DNA from: JAUVXY01 sp964392345
GTDB taxonomy: Bacteria > Actinomycetota > Humimicrobiia > Humimicrobiales > Humimicrobiaceae
NCBI GenBank assembly: GCA_964392345.1
Contig: CAYMPQ010000033.1
Location: forward strand, 1 to 18,040
Length of the DNA: 18,040 bases
Direction: 5' to 3'
The notes beneath the pieces are model-generated. The model ran no database searches. It saw nothing but the letters and a program-made list of their open reading frames with translations, and was not told the DNA's origin. The translations under genes were made by a program, and so were the position numbers. This document shows positions 8,182 through 14,366 of this stretch, one piece after another (positions within the stretch are counted from its first letter, which is position 1; the number at the start of each line of letters is the position of its first letter).

Positions 8182-8742
8182 ATGGATAAAAAAATGATTG
8201 AAGATGGCGTAAGGATGATACTTAAGGGAATAGGGGAAGATTTAAACAGGGAAGGCATTATCAAAACTCCAAAAAGAGTTGCTGCAATGTATGAAGAAAT
8301 ATTCAGCGGGATAGGAAAGGATCCAGCAGATGCACTTGGTCCAATGTTTGATGAGAACCATGATGAGATTATCATTGTAAAAAATATTCCTTTTTATTCT
8401 GTATGCGAGCACCATCTTGTTCCTTTTGTTGGCAAAGCTCATATAGCGTATGTTCCCAACAAAACAGGCAAGATTATAGGTCTCAGCAAGCTTGCAAGGG
8501 TTTTTGAAATAGTTGCAAGGAGGCCACAGGTTCAGGAGAGATTGACTACCATAGTCGCAGATACAATCATGAAGAAGATTGAACCCAGAGGGGTCATGAT
8601 TGTTGTTGAAGCTGAGCATCTATGCATGAGCATGAGAGGGGTTAAAAAACCAAATACCATGACTGTAACTTCTGCTGTGAGAGGACTTTTTAGAAAAAAT
8701 CCTGCTTCAAGAGCTGAAGCAATGGCTTTAATCAAAGGATAA
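8182..8742 (+). CDS. folE: GTP cyclohydrolase I (FolE)
   Basis: FolE converts GTP to 7,8-dihydroneopterin triphosphate, the first step of folate synthesis. The protein has 186 residues, the usual size of type I enzymes. The zinc site is C75 and H78 (SVCEHHLVPF) and C148 (EHLCMSMRGV). Other family signatures are GLSKLARVFEIVARRPQVQERLT-like and KKPNTMTVTSAVRG. An AGGAG at 8169-8173 sits 8 bases before ATG 8182. It is first in a tight folE-folP-folB-folK operon with its own candidate promoter. Confidence 0.96.
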   Translation: MDKKMIEDGVRMILKGIGEDLNREGIIKTPKRVAAMYEEIFSGIGKDPADALGPMFDENHDEIIIVKNIPFYSVCEHHLVPFVGKAHIAYVPNKTGKIIGLSKLARVFEIVARRPQVQERLTTIVADTIMKKIEPRGVMIVVEAEHLCMSMRGVKKPNTMTVTSAVRGLFRKNPASRAEAMALIKG

Positions 8743-8754
8743 ATAAAGGGTAAA

Positions 8755-9972
8755 ATGAATTACAAGGTAAGAGCATTAAGCATAAGGACAAAAGAAGAAG
8801 GATTTGCTGAATTTAAAAAAATAGGCGCAGATGCAGCAGGCTGTAATATAATGATAAATAAAACTTTGCCGCTTGCTTTAAAAGTTAAGGGCATAAGCTT
8901 GATAGCTGCCAATATATTAAAGCAGGAGATGCTTTCCAGAGGGGGTGATGTTGTCACTTCAAGGGAAATTTTGTGCAGCACCGAAGGGGAAACGGATGTC
9001 ATTATACTGGCAACAAGAGAAAGCATAAAAAGTCTGATAAAAAAAATAAAGATGCAGCCATTTGGCTTAAAAAAATTGTCTGATGATTTAAGTATCTATA
9101 TTAATAGATTGGATAAAATAGAAAAGAAAAAAATATTGAAAATTGCAGATAGAGAATTTGATTTAAACAGAGAAGTGCTTGTAATGGGTGTATTGAATGT
9201 AACACCCGACTCTTTTTATGACGGCGGCTATTATTTTGAGAAGAGCAAAGCTTGCGATAGGGTAGATGAAATAGTAAGGCAGGGTGCGCAAATAATTGAT
9301 ATAGGCGGAATGTCTACAAGACCTGGTTCGCAACCTGTGAGTTTGAGTGATGAGATAGAAAGGACCATACCAGTAATTGAGCACATTTCCAAAAATTATG
9401 ACATTTTAGTTTCAATTGACACATATCGGTCTGAGGTTGCAAAAAGGGCAGTAAAAGCTGGGGCTCACATAATAAATGATATTAGCGGGTTAACTTTAGA
9501 TGATAATATGGCAAAAGTTGCTGCCGAAAGCAAATCTTTTGTAATTATAATGCATATGAAAGGAACTCCAAAAAATATGCAGGAAAACCCTGAGTACGAA
9601 GATGTGATAGATGAGATTTATGATTATTTGCAACATAAAGCTGCCAGAGCAGTAGAATCTGGAATAGGCGAGGATAAGATTATAATAGACCCCGGGATAG
9701 GATTTGGAAAAAAGCTTGAGCATAATTTAATGATACTAAATAAACTTTCTGAGTTTAAGGCTCTGGGGTATCCTGTGCTTGTCGGTGCTTCAAGAAAATC
9801 TTTTATTGGCAAAATACTTGATTTACCGGTAGAAGAAAGACTTGAAGGTAGTCTTGCTTCAGCAGTTTGCTCTGTCTTAAATGGAGCAGATATCCTGAGG
9901 GTACATGATGTGGAGGAAACAGTAAGGGCAATTAAAATTGCAAAGGGTATAAAAGGCGTTAAAGATGTTTAG
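8755..9972 (+). CDS. folP: Dihydropteroate synthase (FolP) with N-terminal extension
   Basis: DHPS condenses 6-hydroxymethyl-dihydropterin diphosphate with p-aminobenzoate to dihydropteroate. The TIM-barrel catalytic domain occupies about residues 140-395 and shows VMGVLNVTPDSFYDGG, IDIGGMSTRPGS, VSIDTYRSEVA, HIINDISG, DPGIGFGKK and GASRKSFIGK. All are DHPS signatures. Position 186 is Met where many enzymes have Glu (GGESTRPG); this position is known to vary. The protein has 405 residues rather than the usual 260-290 because of about 135 extra N-terminal residues with conserved-looking patches (AAGCNIM, AANILKQEMLSRGGD, MQPFGLKKL). A similar extension occurs in some Firmicutes and archaeal DHPS; its role is unknown to me. 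An AAAGGG site at 8745-8750 supports ATG 8755, 12 bases after folE. Confidence 0.94.
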   Translation: MNYKVRALSIRTKEEGFAEFKKIGADAAGCNIMINKTLPLALKVKGISLIAANILKQEMLSRGGDVVTSREILCSTEGETDVIILATRESIKSLIKKIKMQPFGLKKLSDDLSIYINRLDKIEKKKILKIADREFDLNREVLVMGVLNVTPDSFYDGGYYFEKSKACDRVDEIVRQGAQIIDIGGMSTRPGSQPVSLSDEIERTIPVIEHISKNYDILVSIDTYRSEVAKRAVKAGAHIINDISGLTLDDNMAKVAAESKSFVIIMHMKGTPKNMQENPEYEDVIDEIYDYLQHKAARAVESGIGEDKIIIDPGIGFGKKLEHNLMILNKLSEFKALGYPVLVGASRKSFIGKILDLPVEERLEGSLASAVCSVLNGADILRVHDVEETVRAIKIAKGIKGVKDV

Positions 9973-10321
9973 AATACTAATCAAAAATTTAAACCTGTTT
10001 GGCTATCATGGTGCAAGAGAAGAAGAAAAAATAAATGGCCAGAATTTTCTTTTTAACATTACTATTTATATAAAAAAAGACAGCTTTGCAGGCGATGATA
10101 TTGAGAATACTGTAAATTATTCAGATGTAATTAAACTTGTGAAGAAAATCAATAGCAAAGGAAGGTTTAATTTGCTGGAGACCCTTTCGCAAAAGATGGC
10201 TGCTAAAATATTAAATATGTCACATCTTATTGAGAAGGTAGATGTAAGAATAGAAAAAACTTCTCCTCCGATAGATGAAAATTTACAATCTGTTGGGGTA
10301 GAATGCACGCTGGAAAGATAG
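9965..10321 (+). CDS. folB: Dihydroneopterin aldolase (FolB)
   Basis: FolB cleaves 7,8-dihydroneopterin to 6-hydroxymethyl-7,8-dihydropterin and glycolaldehyde. The 118-residue length is typical of this octameric T-fold enzyme. The visible motifs are LFGYHGAREEEK with the active-site Glu region, the NYSD segment, LLETLSQK with the conserved Glu, and RIEKTSPPI with the conserved catalytic Lys. ATG 9965 lies 8 bases inside the end of folP, and AAAAGG at 9951-9956 serves as ribosome binding site, so translation is coupled. folK starts before the end of this gene. Confidence 0.94.
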   Translation: MFRILIKNLNLFGYHGAREEEKINGQNFLFNITIYIKKDSFAGDDIENTVNYSDVIKLVKKINSKGRFNLLETLSQKMAAKILNMSHLIEKVDVRIEKTSPPIDENLQSVGVECTLER

Positions 10322-10935
10322 AGCAGAATCTGAGAGCAAATGGCAAACATATTATGGGCACCGACAATAATATTAAAAATGGAGACATTGCAGATAAAGG
10401 AAATAAAAGCGAAACCTGTACCAGGGTTTTAAGTGGCTGCAATACATTTTACTTATCCATAGGCTCTAATGTTGGAGACAGGGAAGCGAATATAAGAAAA
10501 GCTGTTGATGCAATTGACAGGCATCCTGATATTAACGTAACAGCAGTGTCTTCCATATATAAAACTGACCCGATGTATGTAAAGAATCAAGATTATTTTT
10601 ACAATATAGTGTTAAGTGCCCTGATTAGAAAAACTTTTAGCCCTTTTGAACTTTTGGGCTTTTTAAAAAAGGTAGAATATGACGATATGGGCAGAAAAAA
10701 AGCTCACGCAAGGTATGGGCCAAGAATTATTGACATAGATATCTTGTATTGCAGCGATGTCTGTATTGATTCTTCCTGCTTAACAATTCCTCATCCTAAG
10801 CTGGCTGAAAGAAATTTTGTGCTGGTTCCTCTTGGCGAGATATCTCCTGATTTTATGGTTGGTGGCAAAAATATTAAAGAGTTTATTGTGGAAAGTAATT
10901 TTCCTGAAAGAGTAGATTTAGTAAGAAGCTGGTAA
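10303..10935 (+). CDS. folK: HPPK (FolK), 6-hydroxymethyl-dihydropterin pyrophosphokinase, with N-terminal extension
   Basis: HPPK transfers pyrophosphate from ATP to 6-hydroxymethyl-7,8-dihydropterin, making the DHPS substrate. The core begins at about residue 48 with TFYLSIGSNVGDRE, followed by SSIYKTDPM, QDYFYNIV, GRKKAHARYGPRIIDIDILYC with the Mg-binding Asp144 and Asp146, and IPHPKLAERNFVLVPL. The core alone is about 160 residues, the normal size. The first 47 residues are hydrophilic and unlike the family. The ATG at 10303 overlaps folB by 19 bases and has only a weak GGGG site. The in-frame ATG 10354 would shorten the extension to about 30 residues, and it also lacks a good site. The true start is therefore unsettled. 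It is the last gene of the folate operon. Confidence 0.92.
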   Translation: MHAGKIEQNLRANGKHIMGTDNNIKNGDIADKGNKSETCTRVLSGCNTFYLSIGSNVGDREANIRKAVDAIDRHPDINVTAVSSIYKTDPMYVKNQDYFYNIVLSALIRKTFSPFELLGFLKKVEYDDMGRKKAHARYGPRIIDIDILYCSDVCIDSSCLTIPHPKLAERNFVLVPLGEISPDFMVGGKNIKEFIVESNFPERVDLVRSW

Positions 10936-10972
10936 ATTTGATTAATTTCTCCTTATCGCCAATAGTAGTTAA

Positions 10973-11749
10973 TTAGAAATCATATCTTTTTATATATTCT
11001 CCAAACAAAGTTACCCTCTTTAGTTCGCCGGGATTTATGATAAATGGCTCAATATCCTTTACTAATTTATTAAAATCTGTGCTTTCGCATTTGGAAAGTA
11101 GTTTCTTTTTTAAATCTTTTGGATTATTTATATTTAATTTTTTCTTAAGATAATAATAATTTGGTTTTGTCCTTGAAAGAAGAAAAACTATATCAAAATA
11201 GTCACGACCTTTATCTCTTTTCCTATTAAATATAGTCCAAATCTTTTGAGACAGCAGTATATCTAAAGGAGTTATTCTAATCTGGGTAAAAACATCAAAT
11301 TTATTTAAAAGAACTTTCTCTGACTTGTAGTCTATTCCTTGCGAAATAGTATCTATTTGGATTAATAGTTTTTCATGGGGATGGTCAGAAATATTATTCT
11401 CGTAAAGTATATTCAGTATTTTAAAATAACATCTGAACGATTCTTTAAAAGTGTTTCTTCTTTCCACTTTGAAGCCTTCCAGTTCCATTTCTCTTTTTAC
11501 ATTTATAGAAAGATTTTCAAATTCTACCTGCGACAAATCAGAATTATTAAAGTCAATATCCTCTGAAAATCTACTACTTTTATGTACAATTCTTAAAGCC
11601 GTTCCACCTATAAAAGATAATTTTGTTGAGTACTTAGTTTTAAATATTTTTTCAAGAATTTTATATTGGAGATATTCTCTTAGAATATTTTTCTTATATA
11701 ATCTTACATTTTCGGGATATAATTTTTCTATCTCTTTTAATTCAAGCAT
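10973..11749 (-). CDS. AbiEii-like nucleotidyltransferase toxin
   Basis: This 258-residue protein belongs to the AbiEii/MNT-type nucleotidyltransferase family (DUF1814), toxins of type IV toxin-antitoxin and phage-abortive systems. The nucleotidyltransferase core reads FIGGTALR (46-53) followed by SRFSEDIDF (59-67), with the metal-binding Asp64 and Asp66. A further RDKGRDYFDIVFLLS segment matches the later conserved motif of the family. Known members modify RNA, for example by adding nucleotides to tRNA, and so stop growth. Target and substrate here are unknown. The gene starts inside the end of the upstream antitoxin gene (overlap 11742-11749), so the two are translationally coupled. The composition is more A+T rich than the folate genes, consistent with a mobile defence cassette. 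It runs convergently towards folK. Confidence 0.87.
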   Translation of the reverse strand: MLELKEIEKLYPENVRLYKKNILREYLQYKILEKIFKTKYSTKLSFIGGTALRIVHKSSRFSEDIDFNNSDLSQVEFENLSINVKREMELEGFKVERRNTFKESFRCYFKILNILYENNISDHPHEKLLIQIDTISQGIDYKSEKVLLNKFDVFTQIRITPLDILLSQKIWTIFNRKRDKGRDYFDIVFLLSRTKPNYYYLKKKLNINNPKDLKKKLLSKCESTDFNKLVKDIEPFIINPGELKRVTLFGEYIKRYDF

Positions 11750-12359
11750 TTTTTACAAACTCCAATAAATTATTCACGCATCTCGTTAAGCGCTTTTTGT
11801 TGAATATTTCCAAGTAATTTTTAATAATTTTTAAATTTATCTGCTCAGACAAAGAACTGGTGTTAAGTCTCATCTCATAAAAATCGTTAGAGCTATCTTT
11901 TTTTTGGTTGAAATAAAAATAATCTATTATACTTTTTTCTAGAGATGCTATTTTAAAATACCTGCTTTTAAATTCAATTAACTTATAACCAAAAAAATAT
12001 TCTTCTTTAATTTTTTTATAATTAAAATTTGTAAAGCTCCCTGCAGGCTTAAAAGTTTTTCTAGTAGTTATAGAGGTAACAGAGTATACTCCTTCAGGGA
12101 TTATATTATAATACGAAAATGCTGATTCTAATGATATGTAGGAAGGAAAATAAATTTTATTTGCAATTAAAAATAATATATTTTCTGATATTTCAAGATC
12201 AGAAAATATGTAAAATCCTTTGATTACTTTCTTTATATACCCTTTATTTTGCCATTCGTTTAATCTGGTTCTGTAGAAAGTTTCATCTATTTTTTTGATA
12301 TCATTTATAGAAAATACTATAAAATCCTTTAATTCTTCTCTCAGATTTATATATCTCAT
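11742..12359 (-). CDS. AbiEi-like antitoxin with winged helix
   Basis: This 205-residue protein is the first gene of the pair and matches the AbiEi-type antitoxin layout. There is an N-terminal winged-helix segment (about 1-55: SINDIKKIDETFYRTRLNEW, KKVIKGFYIF) and a C-terminal domain of the AbiEi_1/4 type. The latter has ISLESAFSYYNIIPEGVYSVTSIT and KTFKPAG (about 75-107), then IASLEKSIIDYFYF (137-150). In known systems AbiEi counteracts the AbiEii nucleotidyltransferase without a stable complex and represses its own promoter by binding inverted repeats. The stop codon overlaps the toxin start by 8 bases. There is no clear ribosome binding site before its ATG. Assignment of the family is by motif and order; sequence identity to named members is not something I can measure. 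Confidence 0.8.
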   Translation of the reverse strand: MRYINLREELKDFIVFSINDIKKIDETFYRTRLNEWQNKGYIKKVIKGFYIFSDLEISENILFLIANKIYFPSYISLESAFSYYNIIPEGVYSVTSITTRKTFKPAGSFTNFNYKKIKEEYFFGYKLIEFKSRYFKIASLEKSIIDYFYFNQKKDSSNDFYEMRLNTSSLSEQINLKIIKNYLEIFNKKRLTRCVNNLLEFVKNA

Positions 12360-12365
12360 TTCTAA

Positions 12366-12384
12366 TTAATACTTTTATTAGTAA
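12366..12384 (-). promoter_or_regulatory. Imperfect palindrome, possible antitoxin operator
   Basis: TTAATACT-TTT-ATTAGTAA is an imperfect dyad (6 of 8 positions match per arm) between the predicted AbiE start site and the antitoxin ATG. Known AbiEi proteins autorepress through inverted repeats at the promoter. The sequence is AT-rich, so chance is possible. Confidence 0.3.
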
Positions 12385-12396
12385 CAATCAGAACTC

Positions 12397-12425
12397 ATTA
12401 TATGATATTATTCTAACTAAAACAA
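12397..12425 (-). promoter_or_regulatory. Promoter of the AbiE-like operon
   Basis: Read on the minus strand: TTGTTT (12425-12420), 17-base spacer, TATAAT (12402-12397). The -10 is perfect and the spacing optimal, the -35 keeps TTG. Transcription would begin near 12390, about 30 bases before the antitoxin ATG. Confidence 0.55.
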
Positions 12426-12516
12426 ATTTCAATTTTAGAAGCTTTTGCCAGTGGAACCAAGCGCGAATGCGATTGTTAATCTGTATTTAAATAATTAAAA
12501 AATTCTTAAAAAGTGG

Positions 12517-12545
12517 TTGCAAATTTTGTAAATTAGTGTTACTTT
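12517..12545 (+). promoter_or_regulatory. Possible promoter of the metal importer operon
   Basis: TTGCAA (12517-12522), 17-base spacer, TACTTT (12540-12545). The -10 is poor. TTGTAA (12526-12531) with TAAATA (12548-12553) at 16 bases is an alternative. Either option overlaps the NikR-like box at 12536-12562, which would fit metal-dependent repression. Confidence 0.35.
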
Positions 12546-12562
12546 TTTAAATATTGTAGCAC
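12536..12562 (+). promoter_or_regulatory. NikR-like operator upstream of cbiM/nikM
   Basis: GTGTTAC (12536-12542), 13-base AT spacer, GTAGCAC (12556-12562): an inverted repeat with one mismatch. Flanking A12535 and T12563 extend it. From memory of comparative genomics work, NikR boxes outside enterobacteria follow GTGTTAC-N13/14-GTAACAC, which this matches at 13 of 14 positions with the right spacing. It sits 21 bases before the cbiM start and overlaps the likely promoter, as expected for a repressor site. No nikR gene lies in the window. Confidence 0.6.
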
Positions 12563-12583
12563 TAACAAAGAGGGGGTACTGTC

Positions 12584-13225
12584 ATGCACATACCTGATGG
12601 TTTTGTTGACATCAAAACAGCTGTTTCAACTGCGGTGGTTTCTGCAGGCGGGCTGGCTGTTGCAATTTACAAAGTGAAGAAGTTTTTTAAGGCAAGAGTT
12701 ATTGCGACAATGGGAATCATCGCTGCATTAATTTTTGCAGGGCAGATGGTTAATTTTACTATTCCGGGCGGAACATCAGGCCATCTGCTGGGCGGAGCGC
12801 TTGCGGCAATAATACTGGGGCCGCATGCCGGTGCTATTGTTATAGCGGTGGTATTAATCGTACAATGCTTTATTTTTATGGATGGAGGAGTATCAGCGCT
12901 TGGCGCCAATATCTTCAATATGGCTATAATCGGGGTTTACGGATCTTTTCTGATCTATATGTTAATCGGAAAACTGTCAAAATCAAAAGTGAATTTCTAT
13001 ATATCTGTTGCAGCAGCTGCATGGCTTTCAGTGGTAATTGCATCAATCTTTGCAGCTCTTGAATTGGGAATTTCGGGTATTTATCCTATGGCAGTCACAA
13101 TGAAGGCTATGGTTTTGGTGCATATGGTAATAGGGATAGGAGAAGCATTGGTTACCACTGCAGCAATCGCATTTATAGATAAAGTAAGGCCGGATATTAT
13201 ATTAACACGGGAAGGGAGCATATAA
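12584..13225 (+). CDS. cbiM: CbiM/NikM substrate-capture component of ECF cobalt/nickel importer
   Basis: This 213-residue membrane protein is the S-component of a group I ECF transporter for Co2+ or Ni2+. The N-terminus MHIPDGF carries His2, which together with the amino terminus and His67 (GTSGHLLGG, 64-71) forms the metal site known from NikM structures. GPHAG (79-83) and QCFIFMDGGVSALGANIFNM complete the family signature. About six or seven hydrophobic segments are visible. AGGGGG at 12571-12576 lies 7 bases before ATG 12584, a good site. The motifs do not separate cobalt from nickel, but the NikR-like box upstream and the adjacent PDGLE protein favour nickel. It is first in a four-gene importer operon, and no cobalamin riboswitch is visible upstream. 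Confidence 0.93.
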   Translation: MHIPDGFVDIKTAVSTAVVSAGGLAVAIYKVKKFFKARVIATMGIIAALIFAGQMVNFTIPGGTSGHLLGGALAAIILGPHAGAIVIAVVLIVQCFIFMDGGVSALGANIFNMAIIGVYGSFLIYMLIGKLSKSKVNFYISVAAAAWLSVVIASIFAALELGISGIYPMAVTMKAMVLVHMVIGIGEALVTTAAIAFIDKVRPDIILTREGSI

Positions 13226-13227
13226 TT

Positions 13228-13542
13228 ATGGATGAAAAAAGAACCTATACATATGTATTGGCAGGCATAGTGCTAGCTCTGATAATAGCAGTATTTATAT
13301 CCCCTTTTGCGTCATCATATCCTGACGGACTTGAAAAAGTTGCCGAAAACCTTGGTTTTATAGATAAAGCTGAAGGAATAGTTAGCGAAAATTATTTCAT
13401 CATACTTGATTATTCATTTGGTGCTGTGGGCAGTGAGTTTTGGCAGACTGCTATTGCTGGCTTTTTTGGCGTCTTGGTTATACTGGTTATTTTTGGAGCA
13501 GTATATTTTATCTATAGAGCTGCTAATAAAAGCAAAAGTTAA
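13228..13542 (+). CDS. PDGLE-domain small membrane component of the importer (CbiN/NikN-like)
   Basis: This is a 104-residue protein with a transmembrane segment at about 8-26, an extracytoplasmic loop beginning with the SSYPDGLEKVAENLGF motif (PDGLE at 32-36), and a second transmembrane segment at about 74-96. PDGLE proteins occur either as a separate small subunit next to CbiM/NikM or fused to its C-terminus. They are thought to help load metal into the S-component, like CbiN. It starts 2 bases after the cbiM stop, with AAGGGAG near 13211 inside the end of cbiM. Its TAA overlaps an ATG at 13542 (TAATG), which opens the short frame discussed under the disrupted cbiQ start. Confidence 0.85.
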   Translation: MDEKRTYTYVLAGIVLALIIAVFISPFASSYPDGLEKVAENLGFIDKAEGIVSENYFIILDYSFGAVGSEFWQTAIAGFFGVLVILVIFGAVYFIYRAANKSKS

Positions 13543-13622
13543 TGAACCAAAAAAGCAGGCTTAAAGATTGGCAAAGCGAGAAAGAAGTGAAGTTTATTGA
13601 AAAATATTCTTTTGGATGTTAG
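13542..13622 (+). pseudogene. Short frame resembling the displaced N-terminus of CbiQ
   Basis: A 26-codon frame begins at an ATG overlapping the preceding stop (TAATG) and ends at TAG 13620-13622. Its last residues read EVKFIEKYSFG, very like the segment that precedes the LDPRTKLL motif in intact CbiQ proteins. The LDVRTKLL motif itself is read in the +1 frame from 13612. The few residues normally joining the two parts are absent. This suggests a small out-of-frame deletion, or an assembly error, at the start of cbiQ. It could alternatively be a meaningless short frame. Confidence 0.5.
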
Positions 13623-14343
13623 AACTAAATTATTGATAACTTTCATCAATATAATTATGATAGTGAGTTTGGGCAAGGGGCAATACTTGCTGTTTTCTTT
13701 TGCATTTTTCATTTGTATTATAATTATTTTTTTATTCAGGCCTAACTCGAAGATGTTTCTCAAAAGAGCTTTTTTAGTTTTTATGTATCCTCTTGCTGCT
13801 TCTATTTTTATACCATTTGTAAATAATGGCAATGCTGTTTTAAGCTTTAATCTTGGCATGTTTAGCCTGACTGTCACGGATAATGGAATTGCTACTTTCT
13901 TAACAGTTATAATAAAATCATTCCTGTCTGTTTTGCTTATGGCATCCCTTATAGTTTCTACAAATGAAAGGGAGCTTTTGCATGGGCTTCGGAAGATGTA
14001 TCTCCCGAAGATATTAGTTTCTATGATATTTTTAATGTACAGATATATATTTTTAATAAGAGATGAATTTAAGACTGGACAGCTGGCTATAAATAGCAGG
14101 GTTTTTGAAAAATCATATAAAACTATCAATAAAAAGCTTGCTTTTCTTATTGGGAACGTGCTTATAAGGTCTATTGATAGAGCAGAAAGCGTCTATAGAT
14201 CTATGGAAAGCAGGGGTTTTGACGGTAATTTTTATATTATAGAAAAAGATAGTAGAATTGAAGCAGTTAACATAGTTTCTTTATGTATTTTTATCCTGAT
14301 GCCGCTGTCTATTAAATTGATTGAATTAGTTAATATCACATAA
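13597..14343 (+). CDS. cbiQ: CbiQ/EcfT transmembrane coupling component
   Basis: CbiQ is the T-component that couples ATP hydrolysis by CbiO to movement of CbiM. The protein starts almost at once with LDVRTKLLITF (6-15) and has about five hydrophobic helices. The two cytoplasmic coupling motifs are present: ERELLHGLRKMYLPKIL (124-140) with MYRYIFLIRDEF after it, and AESVYRSMESRGFDG (196-210), which holds the Ala-Arg-Gly-type motif as Ser-Arg-Gly. The length of 248 is near the family norm, but the usual 15-25 residues before the LDxRTKLL motif are missing in this frame. The only start is TTG 13597 with no clear ribosome binding site. A frame-displaced remnant of that N-terminus lies directly upstream. 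The core seems able to function if the TTG is used. Confidence 0.86.
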   Translation: MKNILLDVRTKLLITFINIIMIVSLGKGQYLLFSFAFFICIIIIFLFRPNSKMFLKRAFLVFMYPLAASIFIPFVNNGNAVLSFNLGMFSLTVTDNGIATFLTVIIKSFLSVLLMASLIVSTNERELLHGLRKMYLPKILVSMIFLMYRYIFLIRDEFKTGQLAINSRVFEKSYKTINKKLAFLIGNVLIRSIDRAESVYRSMESRGFDGNFYIIEKDSRIEAVNIVSLCIFILMPLSIKLIELVNIT

Positions 14344-14366
14344 CTATAATAAAGGTTACATAAAAA

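Noticed and set aside
9304..9333. Met in place of Glu in the DHPS GGxSTRPG motif as a defect or resistance change
   Set aside because: This position is known to vary between bacterial DHPS enzymes (for example Val in some), and all other motifs are intact.
11375..11768. Plus-strand open frames across the AbiE toxin gene
   Set aside because: They are opposite-strand shadows of a gene with clear nucleotidyltransferase motifs and have no family features.
12426..12535. Possible cobalamin riboswitch before cbiM
   Set aside because: I see no B12-box-like segment or the expected set of stems, and the space is short. The NikR-like inverted repeat explains the control region better.
13539..14129. 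Long minus-strand open frame opposite cbiQ
   Set aside because: CbiQ coupling motifs are clear on the plus strand; the opposite frame is a shadow.
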